The position numbers and the translations under genes are program-made. This document shows, piece after piece, positions 30,631-39,351 of a DNA stretch of 39,351 bases. The notes beneath the pieces were generated by a model. That model saw only the letters and a program-made list of their open reading frames with translations, was not told where the DNA came from and did no database searches. Origin of the DNA: Stagonosporopsis chrysanthemi (taxonomy: Eukaryota > Ascomycota > Dothideomycetes > Pleosporales > Didymellaceae); contig JAFISE010000235.1 of the NCBI GenBank assembly GCA_022560025.1, positions 1-39,351 of the forward strand, in the 5' to 3' direction. Within the stretch, counting starts at the first letter, position 1, and every line of letters starts with the position of its first letter.

Positions 30631-31399
30631 ATGCCACTCCACGCCGCCCGCGTAAAACCAACACCCTACCCCTTCCTCCCCTTCCACGCCTTGCGCAGCT
30701 TCCAGCTCGTCTCCTCCCTCGTCGTCGCGGTCATAATGTCGTATTTCCTGCGCGAACTGTCGGCGAACAACTACTCGCTGCCTTGGACGTTCATTCTCGT
30801 GCGTCACCCAACACCACCTCTCCACCGCATCAATCGTTTGTACTGATTACCACCAGCTCCTGACCGTCTCGCTTCTCACCCTCGTCTCCCTCAGCTGGAC
30901 AATTGTCTTCCATATCCGCCATGGCCTGAATCCCTCGCTCAACCTGTGTCTCAACGGCGCACTCGCGGTGCTCTGGGCCGTCTCCTTCGCGCTGCTCTCG
31001 TGGTGGAGCGCCAGCACATTGTCGTCTGCCTGCGCAGTCACGGACTGGGAGTCCGACGTGGGCACGAGCATATGCCGCACGTACAAGGCGCTGTTCAGCT
31101 TTGCGTTGCTGGGGCTGGTGGGCACGTTGGCTAGTCTGGGGCTGGATGTGCATGTGCTGAGGGCTGCGACGGGGAGGGGGCGGTTTGTCAGTTTGAAGAT
31201 GGGTCGGGGCAAAAGGGATGATGATGATGGTGTGGATGAGGAGATTTGGGACTCTAATCCCAATCCGGCGGCGTTGAGGGGGGCGCAGAGGGGTGGCGAG
31301 GGTTATGCGGTGCCGGAGGAACAGTTTGGGTATGCAGATACGGAGTATGCTGGGGCGGGGATGCAGATAGGGGGGCGGAGTGTGGAGGAGCGGTTGTGA
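30631..31399 (+). CDS. Four-TM MARVEL-like membrane protein
   Basis: Two exons, 30631-30798 and 30857-31399 (58-bp intron), give 236 residues. Four hydrophobic segments are seen: FQLVSSLVVAVIMSYFL (about 24-40), FILLLTVSLLTLVSLSWTIVF (crossing the intron), LNGALAVLWAVSFALLSWW, and LFSFALLGLVGTLASLGLDV. A cytosolic charged tail follows. The helix spacing, the Trp/Ser-rich third helix, and the Cys-bearing loop between helices 3 and 4 (SACAVTD...SICRTYKALF) fit fungal MARVEL-domain proteins, which sit in plasma-membrane or endosomal domains. It converges with the Tfb3 gene, with 94 bp between stops. Confidence 0.82.
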
Positions 31400-31493
31400 A
31401 GATGCTGGAAATGGCAAAGTGCATTGCTCTATGAGTCTATCCTGACAAACGCCGCCCAATGCATCTATGGCAGAAGCCGGGTATCATGCTTGC

Positions 31494-32554
31494 TCAAAAT
31501 ACATCGTCCATGTTGACGTCGTTCCCACCCGCGGCCGCCGTCGCCGCTTGCTGCGTGCCAATTACCGCATCCATGGACGGGTTCTCCCTTGCCCTGATCT
31601 CGTCGCCAACGAAGACAGTCAACCCGCCAAAGGCGTTCTGCAGAGCGCGGTTGTAAAAGTTGGGCCACTGGAACCCCCCCACGCGGTGGACGACATCGTT
31701 CTTATGTTCCGTGAGCCAAGCGGCATCGTAATCGTTTTGTAGCGTGTAGTACTGCGGCGCAATGCTCCAGCCATCGAAGGGATCGAACGGTGCTTCAGGC
31801 GGTGGCACGACGCGCTTCTTCAGACCGTGGAAGTTGAAGCCTTTGTCCTTCAGGTTTGCGTCTGACGTGTTGCCAGACGATGTCTCGAGCGCCCTGCGCT
31901 GCGTGCCGCCCTTCTTCAGCACAACGCCTGACGCGCTCGGTATCGATGGATCCGGCTCGTAGGTGCGGCGTGTGGCGCCTGTCTCGGCGGCTTGCGCGTC
32001 GGCCCAGCGCTGCAGGCGGTGGTTCGTCTCATCGACATCGATCTTGAGGATCAAATTCCATGTGATCTCCTCGACCTGCTCGAGGTAGTCGTTGTAGTCT
32101 TTGAGCGTCTCGAAGTCGGCCTCTTCTTTGTTCATGCTGTGCTAGTCAGACCACGATGCTGCAAATGTGCTGTCGAGACCTACATCGACGCCACCCGCCG
32201 CCGGATGTCCACCTCCCTCTCCACTTTCAGGTCCTCAAACGTCGCCTCCCGGAACCTGCCCTTCCTCAGCGTCCGCGCGCACCCAGCAATGGGACACGGC
32301 GCGGGCCCATGGCTGAAGATGCGGTCGACGCACGACTCGCACATCTTGTGATAGCACTCCGGGTTCACGAGGAACTTCATGTTCGGGTTGAGGTAGCGAC
32401 TCGACTTGCATACTGGGCAGACGTCTGAGGCGGCGTCAGTACGGGCGGACGGAGCTTTCAAAGACAGGCTGTAGAGCGACTTGGATAGAGGAGACGCACC
32501 GCCGGCTTCGCCCTGGCGCACCTGCCCGTTGGCGCGCGAGCTGGCTTTCGACAT
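31494..32554 (-). CDS. TFB3: Tfb3/MAT1-like subunit of TFIIH (CDK-activating kinase assembly factor)
   Basis: Minus strand, 32554-32184 and 32136-31494 (47-bp intron), giving 337 residues. Tfb3 tethers the Cdk7-cyclin H kinase to core TFIIH, acting in transcription start and nucleotide excision repair. The N-terminal RING has Cys46, Cys49, Cys67, His69, Cys72, Cys75, Cys87 and Cys92 (VCPVCKSSRYLNPNMKFLVN, then PECYHKMCESC, PCPIAGC). The MAT1 helical part follows: TLRKGRFREATFEDLKVEREVDIRRRVASI joined across the intron to MNKEEADFETLKDYNDYLEQ (given in parts). The C-terminal region (GWSIAPQYYTLQNDYDAAWL) is the usual fungal end. A further in-frame 75-nt segment (32425-32499) looks like an intron; if spliced, the protein has 312 residues and the RING begins at about residue 21. 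Confidence 0.92.
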
Positions 32555-32856
32555 GGCTGGACGTGAGGTGCACGGGAAGGACCGCGCGAGGTTGGGCGCG
32601 TTCGAAGAAGGCCTGCGAGGGGGATGACTAAGCGTCGGTGCTGCTAGTCATGCAAAGGATGCCAGAAGGGCGATGGTGACTGGGCGTCGCCTAGATCCTC
32701 TACATACCGTACATTACCAGTGTCTGAGAGGTGAGCTTGATAGTTCACAGTGCACGGCATGGGTCCCTTGTTCAGCTTGCGGGCTTTAGCGCGTTTTTTG
32801 GCCGACTCTCTAAACTTCCGCGCAAATTCCTCACCCCTCCTCCTCCACCCCTCACC
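32555..32856. promoter_or_regulatory. 302-bp shared promoter region of Tfb3 and Bud27/URI genes
   Basis: It separates the minus-strand ATG at 32554 from the plus-strand ATG at 32857. A pyrimidine-rich stretch (about 32823-32853, CCTCACCCCTCCTCCTCC) lies directly before the plus-strand start, as is common at fungal housekeeping genes. Confidence 0.5.
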
Positions 32857-34689
32857 ATGGCCGCCTCTGTTCAGAGCACAATAGAGGGCATCGAGCGCCG
32901 CCGTGCGCAGCTCCAGGAGAATGTTGAGAAGCTGCAGCGTGCCCTCAATCACTGGACAACATGGGAAGCCGAATACCAGCTGTTCAAAGAGGAGATAGAG
33001 ACTGCCGATGAACCTTCTCCATCACAGATGCACGCCATCGCGCAGGACCTCGAGGCTTCTCTCTTGACCACAAAGGAGGTCGACGAGCTGCTCGGCAAAG
33101 ACCGCACTGCTAACCAAGTCGTTGACCTTGTTCAACGGCGCATTGACTATGTACAGCAAAACAGCGCTACTGTCGAGAAGCAACTCGACGCTGCTGAGAA
33201 GCATTTGGCCGGTGTTGACGTCTTGCTCGATCCCGGCGTTGACAACGAAGAGGGCCTGCCGATGATGGATATCGAGGAAGAGCTGGACGAAGAGGGAAAC
33301 GCCGTGTCGAGCTCGGTCAATCAGACTGGCAAGGGCGCAGCCGAAGTCGTGGAAGCGTTGCGCAAAGCTGGTTTGCAGAAAGCAGAACTCGAAAAGATGA
33401 TGCAAGGTGTCGTGGAGAAGCAGCCACTTGCAGCAGACGCACCTCCGATACAGACACCTGCTGCGCCTGTGACGACAAGAGCACCGCCCGCCCAAGTCGA
33501 GACCCCACCTGCTTCACCGCCCAAGCCAGCAGTACCTGAAGACACAAAGAAATCTGTGTCCTTTGCGGACAAGGTTGAAGTTGCCCCTGTGTCCAGAGCA
33601 CGAGCAGCTTTGGAGAGAGACGGCTACAACGAGGACCTCGACGCCCTGAACTTCACACACGGCACTAAGGTCATCGAGCTGGACGAGAATGAGAACATGG
33701 TGGCTTCCTACCCGATCATCCCGCAGGGCGAGTCGCCAGAAGATGCCGAGCTGCGGCGGCAGATGTTGCAGTACGGTCTTTCGGAAGTTGGACAGATCGT
33801 TGCCGAACTTGACCTCGACCGACCAACTGCAGAGTATTCGGACTTTGACGACGATGACGACGACTATGACGAGGATGAAGACGACGAAGACGAGGAAGAC
33901 GGTGAAGAAGAAGACCAGTATGGGCGCAACATCAGGCCTGGTGTTACGGACAACTACCGACAGCAGATGCTGGATCTGGAGAAGAAGCTCAACGCTCGCA
34001 TGCTCGAGAACGTGGGACCTCAACCTGATAACGAGGATACTGTGGAACAAGCGGAAAGTGTCCGTCTGCTGAAGGTGCAAAAGGACGACAAGTTTGACGA
34101 AACCATCAGCGCTGCGAAGCCAAAGACTGCACCTCAGTCCGGAAAGAAGGGTGTTCGCTTCGCCGATGATCTCGACGTCTCCGAGTCTTCACAGCAAGTT
34201 CACATAACACAACCGGTGCCAGCACCGTCAAAGCCAGCACCGTCAAAGCCAGCACCGACGATATCAGATGTTGTCGTCGAACGGCCCGCTCAGCCCTTCA
34301 CACCACCCACTGCACCTTCTAAACCAGCGAAGGTATCGCGCTTCAAGAGTGCACGCTCCAATGAACCCCCTGCACCACTTCCCAACCCGCAAGTCTACTC
34401 TCCTCCGCCAGTCCCTTCTGGACCCGCTGGCCGCACGCTAGCCAACACTATTGTCGAGCACGTTCCATCATCTTCGGAGCCTGCTGCGCCTGACGAGTTC
34501 GATCCTGCGGTCATCAATCGCGAGATTCAGGCCGAATACCACAAGGCTAGGAACAAGTTCATCCAGCAGCAGGGCGGCTTCAAACCTACGGAAGAAGACG
34601 AAGCCAGCCCAATTGTAGAAGAGAGGAACGGGAAGACGAAGAAAGTGAGTCGCTTCATGGCGGCCAAGCTGCGGGCTGAGGGTATGTAA
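32857..34689 (+). CDS. Bud27/URI-like unconventional prefoldin protein
   Basis: A 610-residue ORF starting in a good context (CACCATGG). Residues 1-125 are a prefoldin-type helical hairpin: EGIERRRAQLQENVEKLQRAL, then ASLLTTKEVDELLGK, VVDLVQRRIDYVQQN and a second coiled helix. A long linker has two related motifs, KKSVSFADKVEV (231-242) and KKGVRFADDLDV (430-441). Between them lies an almost pure Asp/Glu run (329-353), and near residue 460 a short tandem APSKP repeat. The C-terminus has SRFKSAR and SRFMAAKLRAEG, as in fungal DUF3835/URI proteins. URI/Bud27 binds Rpb5 and helps RNA polymerase assembly and translation. An alternative 3' end is possible: splicing 34682-34757 (GTATGT...TTGTAG) replaces the last Met and stop by DAVT and a stop at 34772-34774. 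Confidence 0.8.
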   Translation: MAASVQSTIEGIERRRAQLQENVEKLQRALNHWTTWEAEYQLFKEEIETADEPSPSQMHAIAQDLEASLLTTKEVDELLGKDRTANQVVDLVQRRIDYVQQNSATVEKQLDAAEKHLAGVDVLLDPGVDNEEGLPMMDIEEELDEEGNAVSSSVNQTGKGAAEVVEALRKAGLQKAELEKMMQGVVEKQPLAADAPPIQTPAAPVTTRAPPAQVETPPASPPKPAVPEDTKKSVSFADKVEVAPVSRARAALERDGYNEDLDALNFTHGTKVIELDENENMVASYPIIPQGESPEDAELRRQMLQYGLSEVGQIVAELDLDRPTAEYSDFDDDDDDYDEDEDDEDEEDGEEEDQYGRNIRPGVTDNYRQQMLDLEKKLNARMLENVGPQPDNEDTVEQAESVRLLKVQKDDKFDETISAAKPKTAPQSGKKGVRFADDLDVSESSQQVHITQPVPAPSKPAPSKPAPTISDVVVERPAQPFTPPTAPSKPAKVSRFKSARSNEPPAPLPNPQVYSPPPVPSGPAGRTLANTIVEHVPSSSEPAAPDEFDPAVINREIQAEYHKARNKFIQQQGGFKPTEEDEASPIVEERNGKTKKVSRFMAAKLRAEGM

Positions 34690-35143
34690 ATTTCCATATG
34701 CAGACCCTCGCTTGAGGTGCTGAGCCCTTCGTCTCCCGTCCCTTTCGTGTTTTGTAGGTGATGCAGTGACGTGATGTCGAATCAGGAACCATTCATGCCT
34801 GTGGGGGACACCTATCTTATGTGTCAAATCCCACATTACATGGGTCCAAGAACAAACACCAACGAAGCACTCTGACATGATTGGCCCTTGGATGGCCTTT
34901 CGTGATTGCTACTTCATCGCAGCGTACATTTTCAACTGTAGCGTGCAATCTTAATGATACTTCCTCATAGCTCAAGATTTCCTAGACCTTGTGAGACACA
35001 ATTGATTCTCTGAGAAGGCAGACGCCTTTGCTACGCCAGGTGCCCGGTCTCAAGCATGACCGCGGCTCTCCCGCCAGTCTACGATATGCTCAAATCCCAT
35101 CACAGCCATGTATTATCGATAAGCTAGCGGCAGCCCTGGACTT
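34690..35143. other. Intergenic stretch, no gene seen
   Basis: It holds the 3' UTR (and possible alternative last exon, to 34774) of the URI-like gene and the promoter of the Ctr86-like gene. I see no domain-bearing ORF. Confidence 0.5.
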
Positions 35144-38100
35144 ATGGCGGGGGTGGGGCTTATGACGCCGCGGACAAGCAAAAATCTGGCGATAATGGCC
35201 TCCACTCCCTCCGATTCGACGCGCCGCATGCCCGAGAGCAGAGACGCAGACGTGCGTGATCAGAGGGTCAACGATACCACAGCGCGCTTCCGCAGTGACG
35301 AAGACGTCAGCAGCACCCAGGAAATCGGTGCCACAGAACCCCACGACTTGGACATCGCCGCCCGTCCCTCGCCTGCGTCTCAAGCCTCCTCAGTCGCCTC
35401 CTCGCCCGTATCCTCACCACATCAACCCCCGCAAGACGACGACACCGACTCGGAAATCGACCTCGGCGTGCCTGCCCGCGACAATCTCGCCTTTGCTCCT
35501 GTCGCGCTGGCGCAATACCACCACATTGCGGAAAAACTCGCCGACAACAACATCTACCGCCTGCTGAGGAGCCCTGCGCCAATCCGCGTGTGGGTGTATC
35601 GCAGTCTGTTTGCTGAGACGAGGCTGTGGGACAGTTGGAACAAGAAGGAAATCAAATCGCAGCGGAGGCGGGTAAACGGAATGGCGCACGAGCAAGCCCA
35701 GAAGGACCCCCAGGGCTCGCAAGGCCCTGAGTTGCACGAGAACGAGACACACGACGACATCTACGAAGACAGCATAGGCGACTCCGAGTACGACATCCCG
35801 CAAGCCCGTCCCTATCTCACGCGCCTGCGCCTCGCTCTCGCGCCTTACACCGTGCACTTCCGCAACCCAGGCTACATTCGCGATGAAACGCTGCGCATGC
35901 TCGAGCGCGACGTCGTCAAGAAGACACTGGAAGAATCGCGGAAGCGGATTGAGTTGCGCGAGGAGCTCGGGTTATCGTGGGAGTTCTGGGACGACCTGGC
36001 TGCCGTACTGAAAGCCGCCATCCCCTCGCTGGAGAAGCGGTGTTTTGCGCAGCCAGATCCGGCGGCGCCGGAGTACGAGGGCTTGAGCGGGCCGCTGATT
36101 GCAAGCTATTCGCCGTCCTTGCTGAGGGACCTGGAGAGGCTGAATCAGCTGGTGTGCATTGCGCGCAATGTGCTTGTGCACGGTGAGCGAGTGCAAAATC
36201 TCAGCGCCGAGAGGATGTTTGACAAGGATATCTTCAACCTGATCAATGTCTGCGTTCGAGTGACGGCGAGAGGGTACGATGGTGAGGCTGGCACACAAGA
36301 CGAGGACAAATGGCAGGGCGTCATCAATGCCTGTAAGTGCGCGCGATAACAATTCAAGGCCTTGCTGACAAGATCCCAGATAAAAAGCTACTCATCACCT
36401 GTCTCCAGTTCCTCAACAATCTGATCGCTAGAAACGAGCAGAGAAAGTTGATGCTGTGGATTGAGCTGTTCGACAGCCATCTCGACAATGAACTGCCCAA
36501 CTTCGCCGACATGAAGTACAAGATGGACGAGTTCGCACCCCAGGACCAGGTGCCGCAGGAGGAAGAACCTCTCACAGAGCACCATCAACCAGCGAGAAGT
36601 CTCGACACATTCAAGATTCCGCAACAACCTGCATCATCGCCATTCTTGCTGTTCATTGGGGAAGTCGGCGGCGAAGTCAAAAGGGCTTTGGTGCACTTCG
36701 GCTTGAAGGCCGGCGCCAACGACATTGCGGCGGAATGCAGGAGGAAATGGCAGAACATGGGAGAAGAGGAGAAAAACGTAAGTGTGCCCTTCACGCTCGC
36801 GCAATCTATCCTTACATGGTTAGAAATGGAACATGCTCTACGCCGAAGTCGTCGCAAAGTACCGCGACCAGATCGCTCAATCTAGCACCTACAAGAAGGT
36901 CGTCGATCAGCACGCCAAGAACGAAGAGAGTGTACAAGCCCTCGCCAAAAGCATCAATCAACTCCAGGTTGAAGTGGACCGGATGCGCTCGTCCATCACC
37001 ATGAACCCCGACGGATCGGCACTCGAAGAAGCCGCGCCAGCCTCGCAACCCCCACGCCCCGCAGCAGATGACTCGCTGCTCGACCCCAGCATCAAGCGGT
37101 CGCCCCCGGCAGGTGAGATCGATTTCCGCGTTACCTATCCACCGTCTTTCGGCGCCGAGATTCTGCAGAACGGCAAAGACGACCTGCTGAAGCGTCTGGA
37201 GCCTGACCCCGACCGTCCTGGGCTAATCAGCGATGTAGCCTCTCCCACTTCTCCGCCGCCGGAGGACGACGATGATGCCGACGAAGATTACGATGATATC
37301 CCTGGCGATGAAGGGAGGGGCTTGCTGACTGACGTGCCGTTGATCCTGGGACCGACTGAGATCGAGGTCTTACCTATGATTATCATGGGCGGTATTGTGG
37401 AGCCTGCAGAAGGGCAGCCGGGACATCACTCGGATCCGACTGTGTTCAGCAGTGTGAGGAGTATGCACGGTGTGCGGTGTCACCTGCTTCTTGCGCAAGA
37501 CAATGGGCGCAACCTGCTAAGAGAGCTGTTGATTTTCGTTGCGGCCTGGGACTTGAGGGAAGAAGAGCTCTACTTCAAGTTCATGGTCAAGATTATGGAA
37601 GCAATTTTAGCGAACCAGCTGCTGCCGTTCGCCTACCATGCTTTCAGAGAATCAGAGTGAGTCGAAGTCAACCTCCATCTTCGATGCTAAGCTGACACAC
37701 TTCACAGATCTAAAGACATCATATCGCCTGCGCAGGCAGTGATCATGAAACTGCTCACAAACATCTTCCGAGCACGACAAGCACGAGCACAGCCAGCGAA
37801 AGGCGTAGCGAAGTCGGCGCCAACGCAAGTTGATCAAGGCGACGTACATATGGTGAATTTCCTGCTCACCGAGTTCCGTCGACACATCATTCCCCAGACC
37901 TGCGCACTCATCTTTCTGCAAGGCCAGATCCGCGCTGGCCATGCGCAGCCCGAAGACTTTCCGCTCAACCTGTGGGATATGGAGCGCATGTACGAGGGCG
38001 TCTATCAGTACTTGGAGTTCTTCGCTATCCTGACCGAGCACGAGACCTGGAAGCGGATGTTATCGAACTGGGAGATCGCGAATGAGCTTGTCACGCTGCT

Positions 38101-39160
38101 CAAGGAGCTCGACGCCGCGATACCAAAGGGCACGCTCAGCGTTCCTCCATTGAGACACTCCGCTGCACCACCACCACCTGCACCAGTTGAGGTCGATATT
38201 CCAGCACCTCAACCACAGCACCTACCCCAATCCCAGAACCCGCCACCCGTTGCGGTAGAACGTCCCTATGATCCCGTCCCAAGCCACACAGAATCCTACA
38301 TCCCGCCTCCATCATCTCCCTCACCACGTCCTTACATGGACGAAGCAGCCGACGAACCCTCGGACTTCGAATGGCGGAACCTCAAGAAACTCGCTGTTCT
38401 CGTCCTCTCGTCCCTCGTGTGGAAAAACACACTAGTCCAAAACCAGATCCGTCCCCTCGGCGGTATAGAAGCCGTGCTAAACTGCTGTTCTTACGACGAA
38501 CACAACCCATACATCCGCGAGCACGCCATCATGTGTCTGCGCTTCCTGATGGAAGGAAATCGGGAGAACCAAGACAGGATCCGCGCGCTGGAGCAGTACA
38601 GCCAGGACCGCGATGGGCCCAAGGGGACAACGCCTGTGGAGCAGAGTCTCAGGCGCAAAATGGACGAGGCGGGCGCCACAGGCGTGCCGGTCAACGTCAA
38701 AGTGCCGGACGAGGTGCTGGACCAGCAGGGCTACGAGACATACATGGACGGCAAAGGCCAGGTCATGCTCAGGAAGAGGCAACCACAACCACAACCACAG
38801 CCGCAGTCGCAGCCACAAGTACAACCACAACCCCAGCCTGGTCTAACGCAGCAACAGCCCCTCCCGGCCTTCGCTCCGCCCCCCGCCCAGCCAAGCGGCG
38901 CAAGCATTCCCACCGGACCTTCCGCCGCCACCGCCCTAGCAACAGCCAAAGCCAAAGCCGCCCTGGAATCACACAACCCCAAGGCGCTGGAGGAGCTTGT
39001 GCAGCAGGTGATGCGCGATTTACCGGGCAAGACGCCGTTCCCGCGCGCTGATGCGGAGGATCTGGCGCTGAAGAAGCTGGATAGGGGTTTTGATGGGAGT
39101 GGGAGTGGGAGTGGCGGGAGTGGCGGAAATGGAGGGGAAGGGAGCGCGGGGGTGAAGTAG
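35144..39160 (+). CDS. Ctr86/ataxin-10-like protein with an HMG-box-like insertion
   Basis: Exons 35144-36332, 36380-36777, 36824-37656 and 37708-39160; 1290 residues. The second in-frame ATG group at 35195 (ATAATGGCC) has a better context and would remove 17 residues. The N-terminal part is ARM-like: RLNQLVCIARNVLVHGER, then FLNNLIARNEQRKLMLW. The ataxin-10 C-terminal domain lies at about 1027-1103 (EWRNLKKLAVLVLSSLVWKN, GGIEAVLNCCSYDEHNPYIR, ENQDRIRALEQ). Between them, residues 481-547 resemble an HMG box (SPFLLFIGEV...ANDIAAECRRKW, MGEEEKNKW, EVVAKYRDQI), followed by a coiled coil. The end is rich in Pro-Gln repeats and Gly-Ser. Yeast Ctr86 was named from copper uptake; its real role is unclear. 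All four exons join in phase, supporting one gene. Confidence 0.85.
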
Positions 39161-39237
39161 AGGTGCGTGTCGACACGCAAGAGGGATGGTGAGGAGGACG
39201 AGAGAAGGTGTACTATAGAAGTGGACTGTGATTAGAT

Positions 39238-39240
<3 letters not shown>

Positions 39241-39269
<29 letters not shown>

Positions 39270-39351
39270 AAAAGGAAAAAAAATCCGCGGGACGCCGCCG
39301 CGCCGCGCCCGTAAAAAAAAAAAAAAAAAAACAAAACAGGAACAAACAAAA
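39241..39351. other. Low-complexity contig end (G29, GC-rich patch, A19)
   Basis: A run of 29 G (39241-39269) is followed by an A-rich patch, a GC-only patch (CCGCGGGACGCCGCCG), then 19 A (39313-39331) and an A-rich end. Runs like these at a sequence end are typical of assembly or sequencing artefacts. The CDS stops at 39160 and is not affected. Confidence 0.7.

Noticed and set aside
33514..34080. 188-codon minus-strand ORF with Val/Phe-rich hydrophobic stretch
   Set aside because: Shadow of the acidic run of the URI-like gene.

Overview
The window reads as a piece of a filamentous ascomycete genome (Pezizomycotina; Dothideomycetes/Pleosporales is my guess from overall protein flavour, not demonstrated). 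Three things point there: nearly all genes are broken by 45-80 bp introns with GTAAGT/GTATGT-like donors, CTGAC/CTAAC-like branch sites and CAG/TAG acceptors; the genes are of fungal type (PDR-type ABC transporter, GH27 alpha-galactosidase, Tfb3, Bud27/URI, Ctr86/ataxin-10, PTPA); and the left quarter is an AT-rich block of the kind made by repeat-induced point mutation (RIP).

Layout. Bases 1 to about 8800 are AT-rich, full of TpA, without an open frame above 60 codons. They hold transposon ghosts: a complete Fot1/pogo-like DNA transposon (701-2578), two truncated pogo copies facing each other (about 6050-6560 and 6959-8292), a minus-strand Ty1/copia reverse transcriptase-RNase H remnant (about 4840-5760), a 378-bp inverted-repeat element with a 6-bp target duplication, a 208-bp insert, and a 216-bp island that escaped mutation. 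A 218-bp MITE-like element (8831-9048) lies at the border. From 9.9 to 20 kb the gene density is low: an intact PDR ABC transporter (+), a secreted alpha-galactosidase (-), and an alcohol-dehydrogenase-like gene with an in-frame stop, separated by long stretches without recognisable genes.

From 20.6 kb to the end the density is normal and the genes are mostly housekeeping: a small single-TM coiled-coil protein, a disordered protein with a broken frame, an AT-hook nuclear protein, the PP2A activator PTPA, a PNPOx-FNR fusion flavoprotein, a small unknown gene, a four-TM MARVEL-like protein, Tfb3 of TFIIH, a Bud27/URI prefoldin-like protein and a Ctr86/ataxin-10 homologue with an HMG-box-like insertion. 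Pairs 26109/26293 and 32554/32857 are divergent and share short promoters; 28010/28126 and 31399/31494 converge closely. The last ~110 bases (G29 and A19 runs) look like a low-quality contig end.

The genes do not form an obvious pathway or biosynthetic cluster, and I saw no CRISPR, tRNA or rRNA. Splice models were made by eye; in each multi-exon model given as a CDS, except the broken-frame gene at 21.3-22.6 kb, the summed exon length is a multiple of three. I did not find a clearly new multi-gene system. The most unusual items are the HMG-like domain inside Ctr86, the hidden membrane tail behind a stop codon at 21.2 kb, and the nested non-autonomous elements in the AT-rich block.
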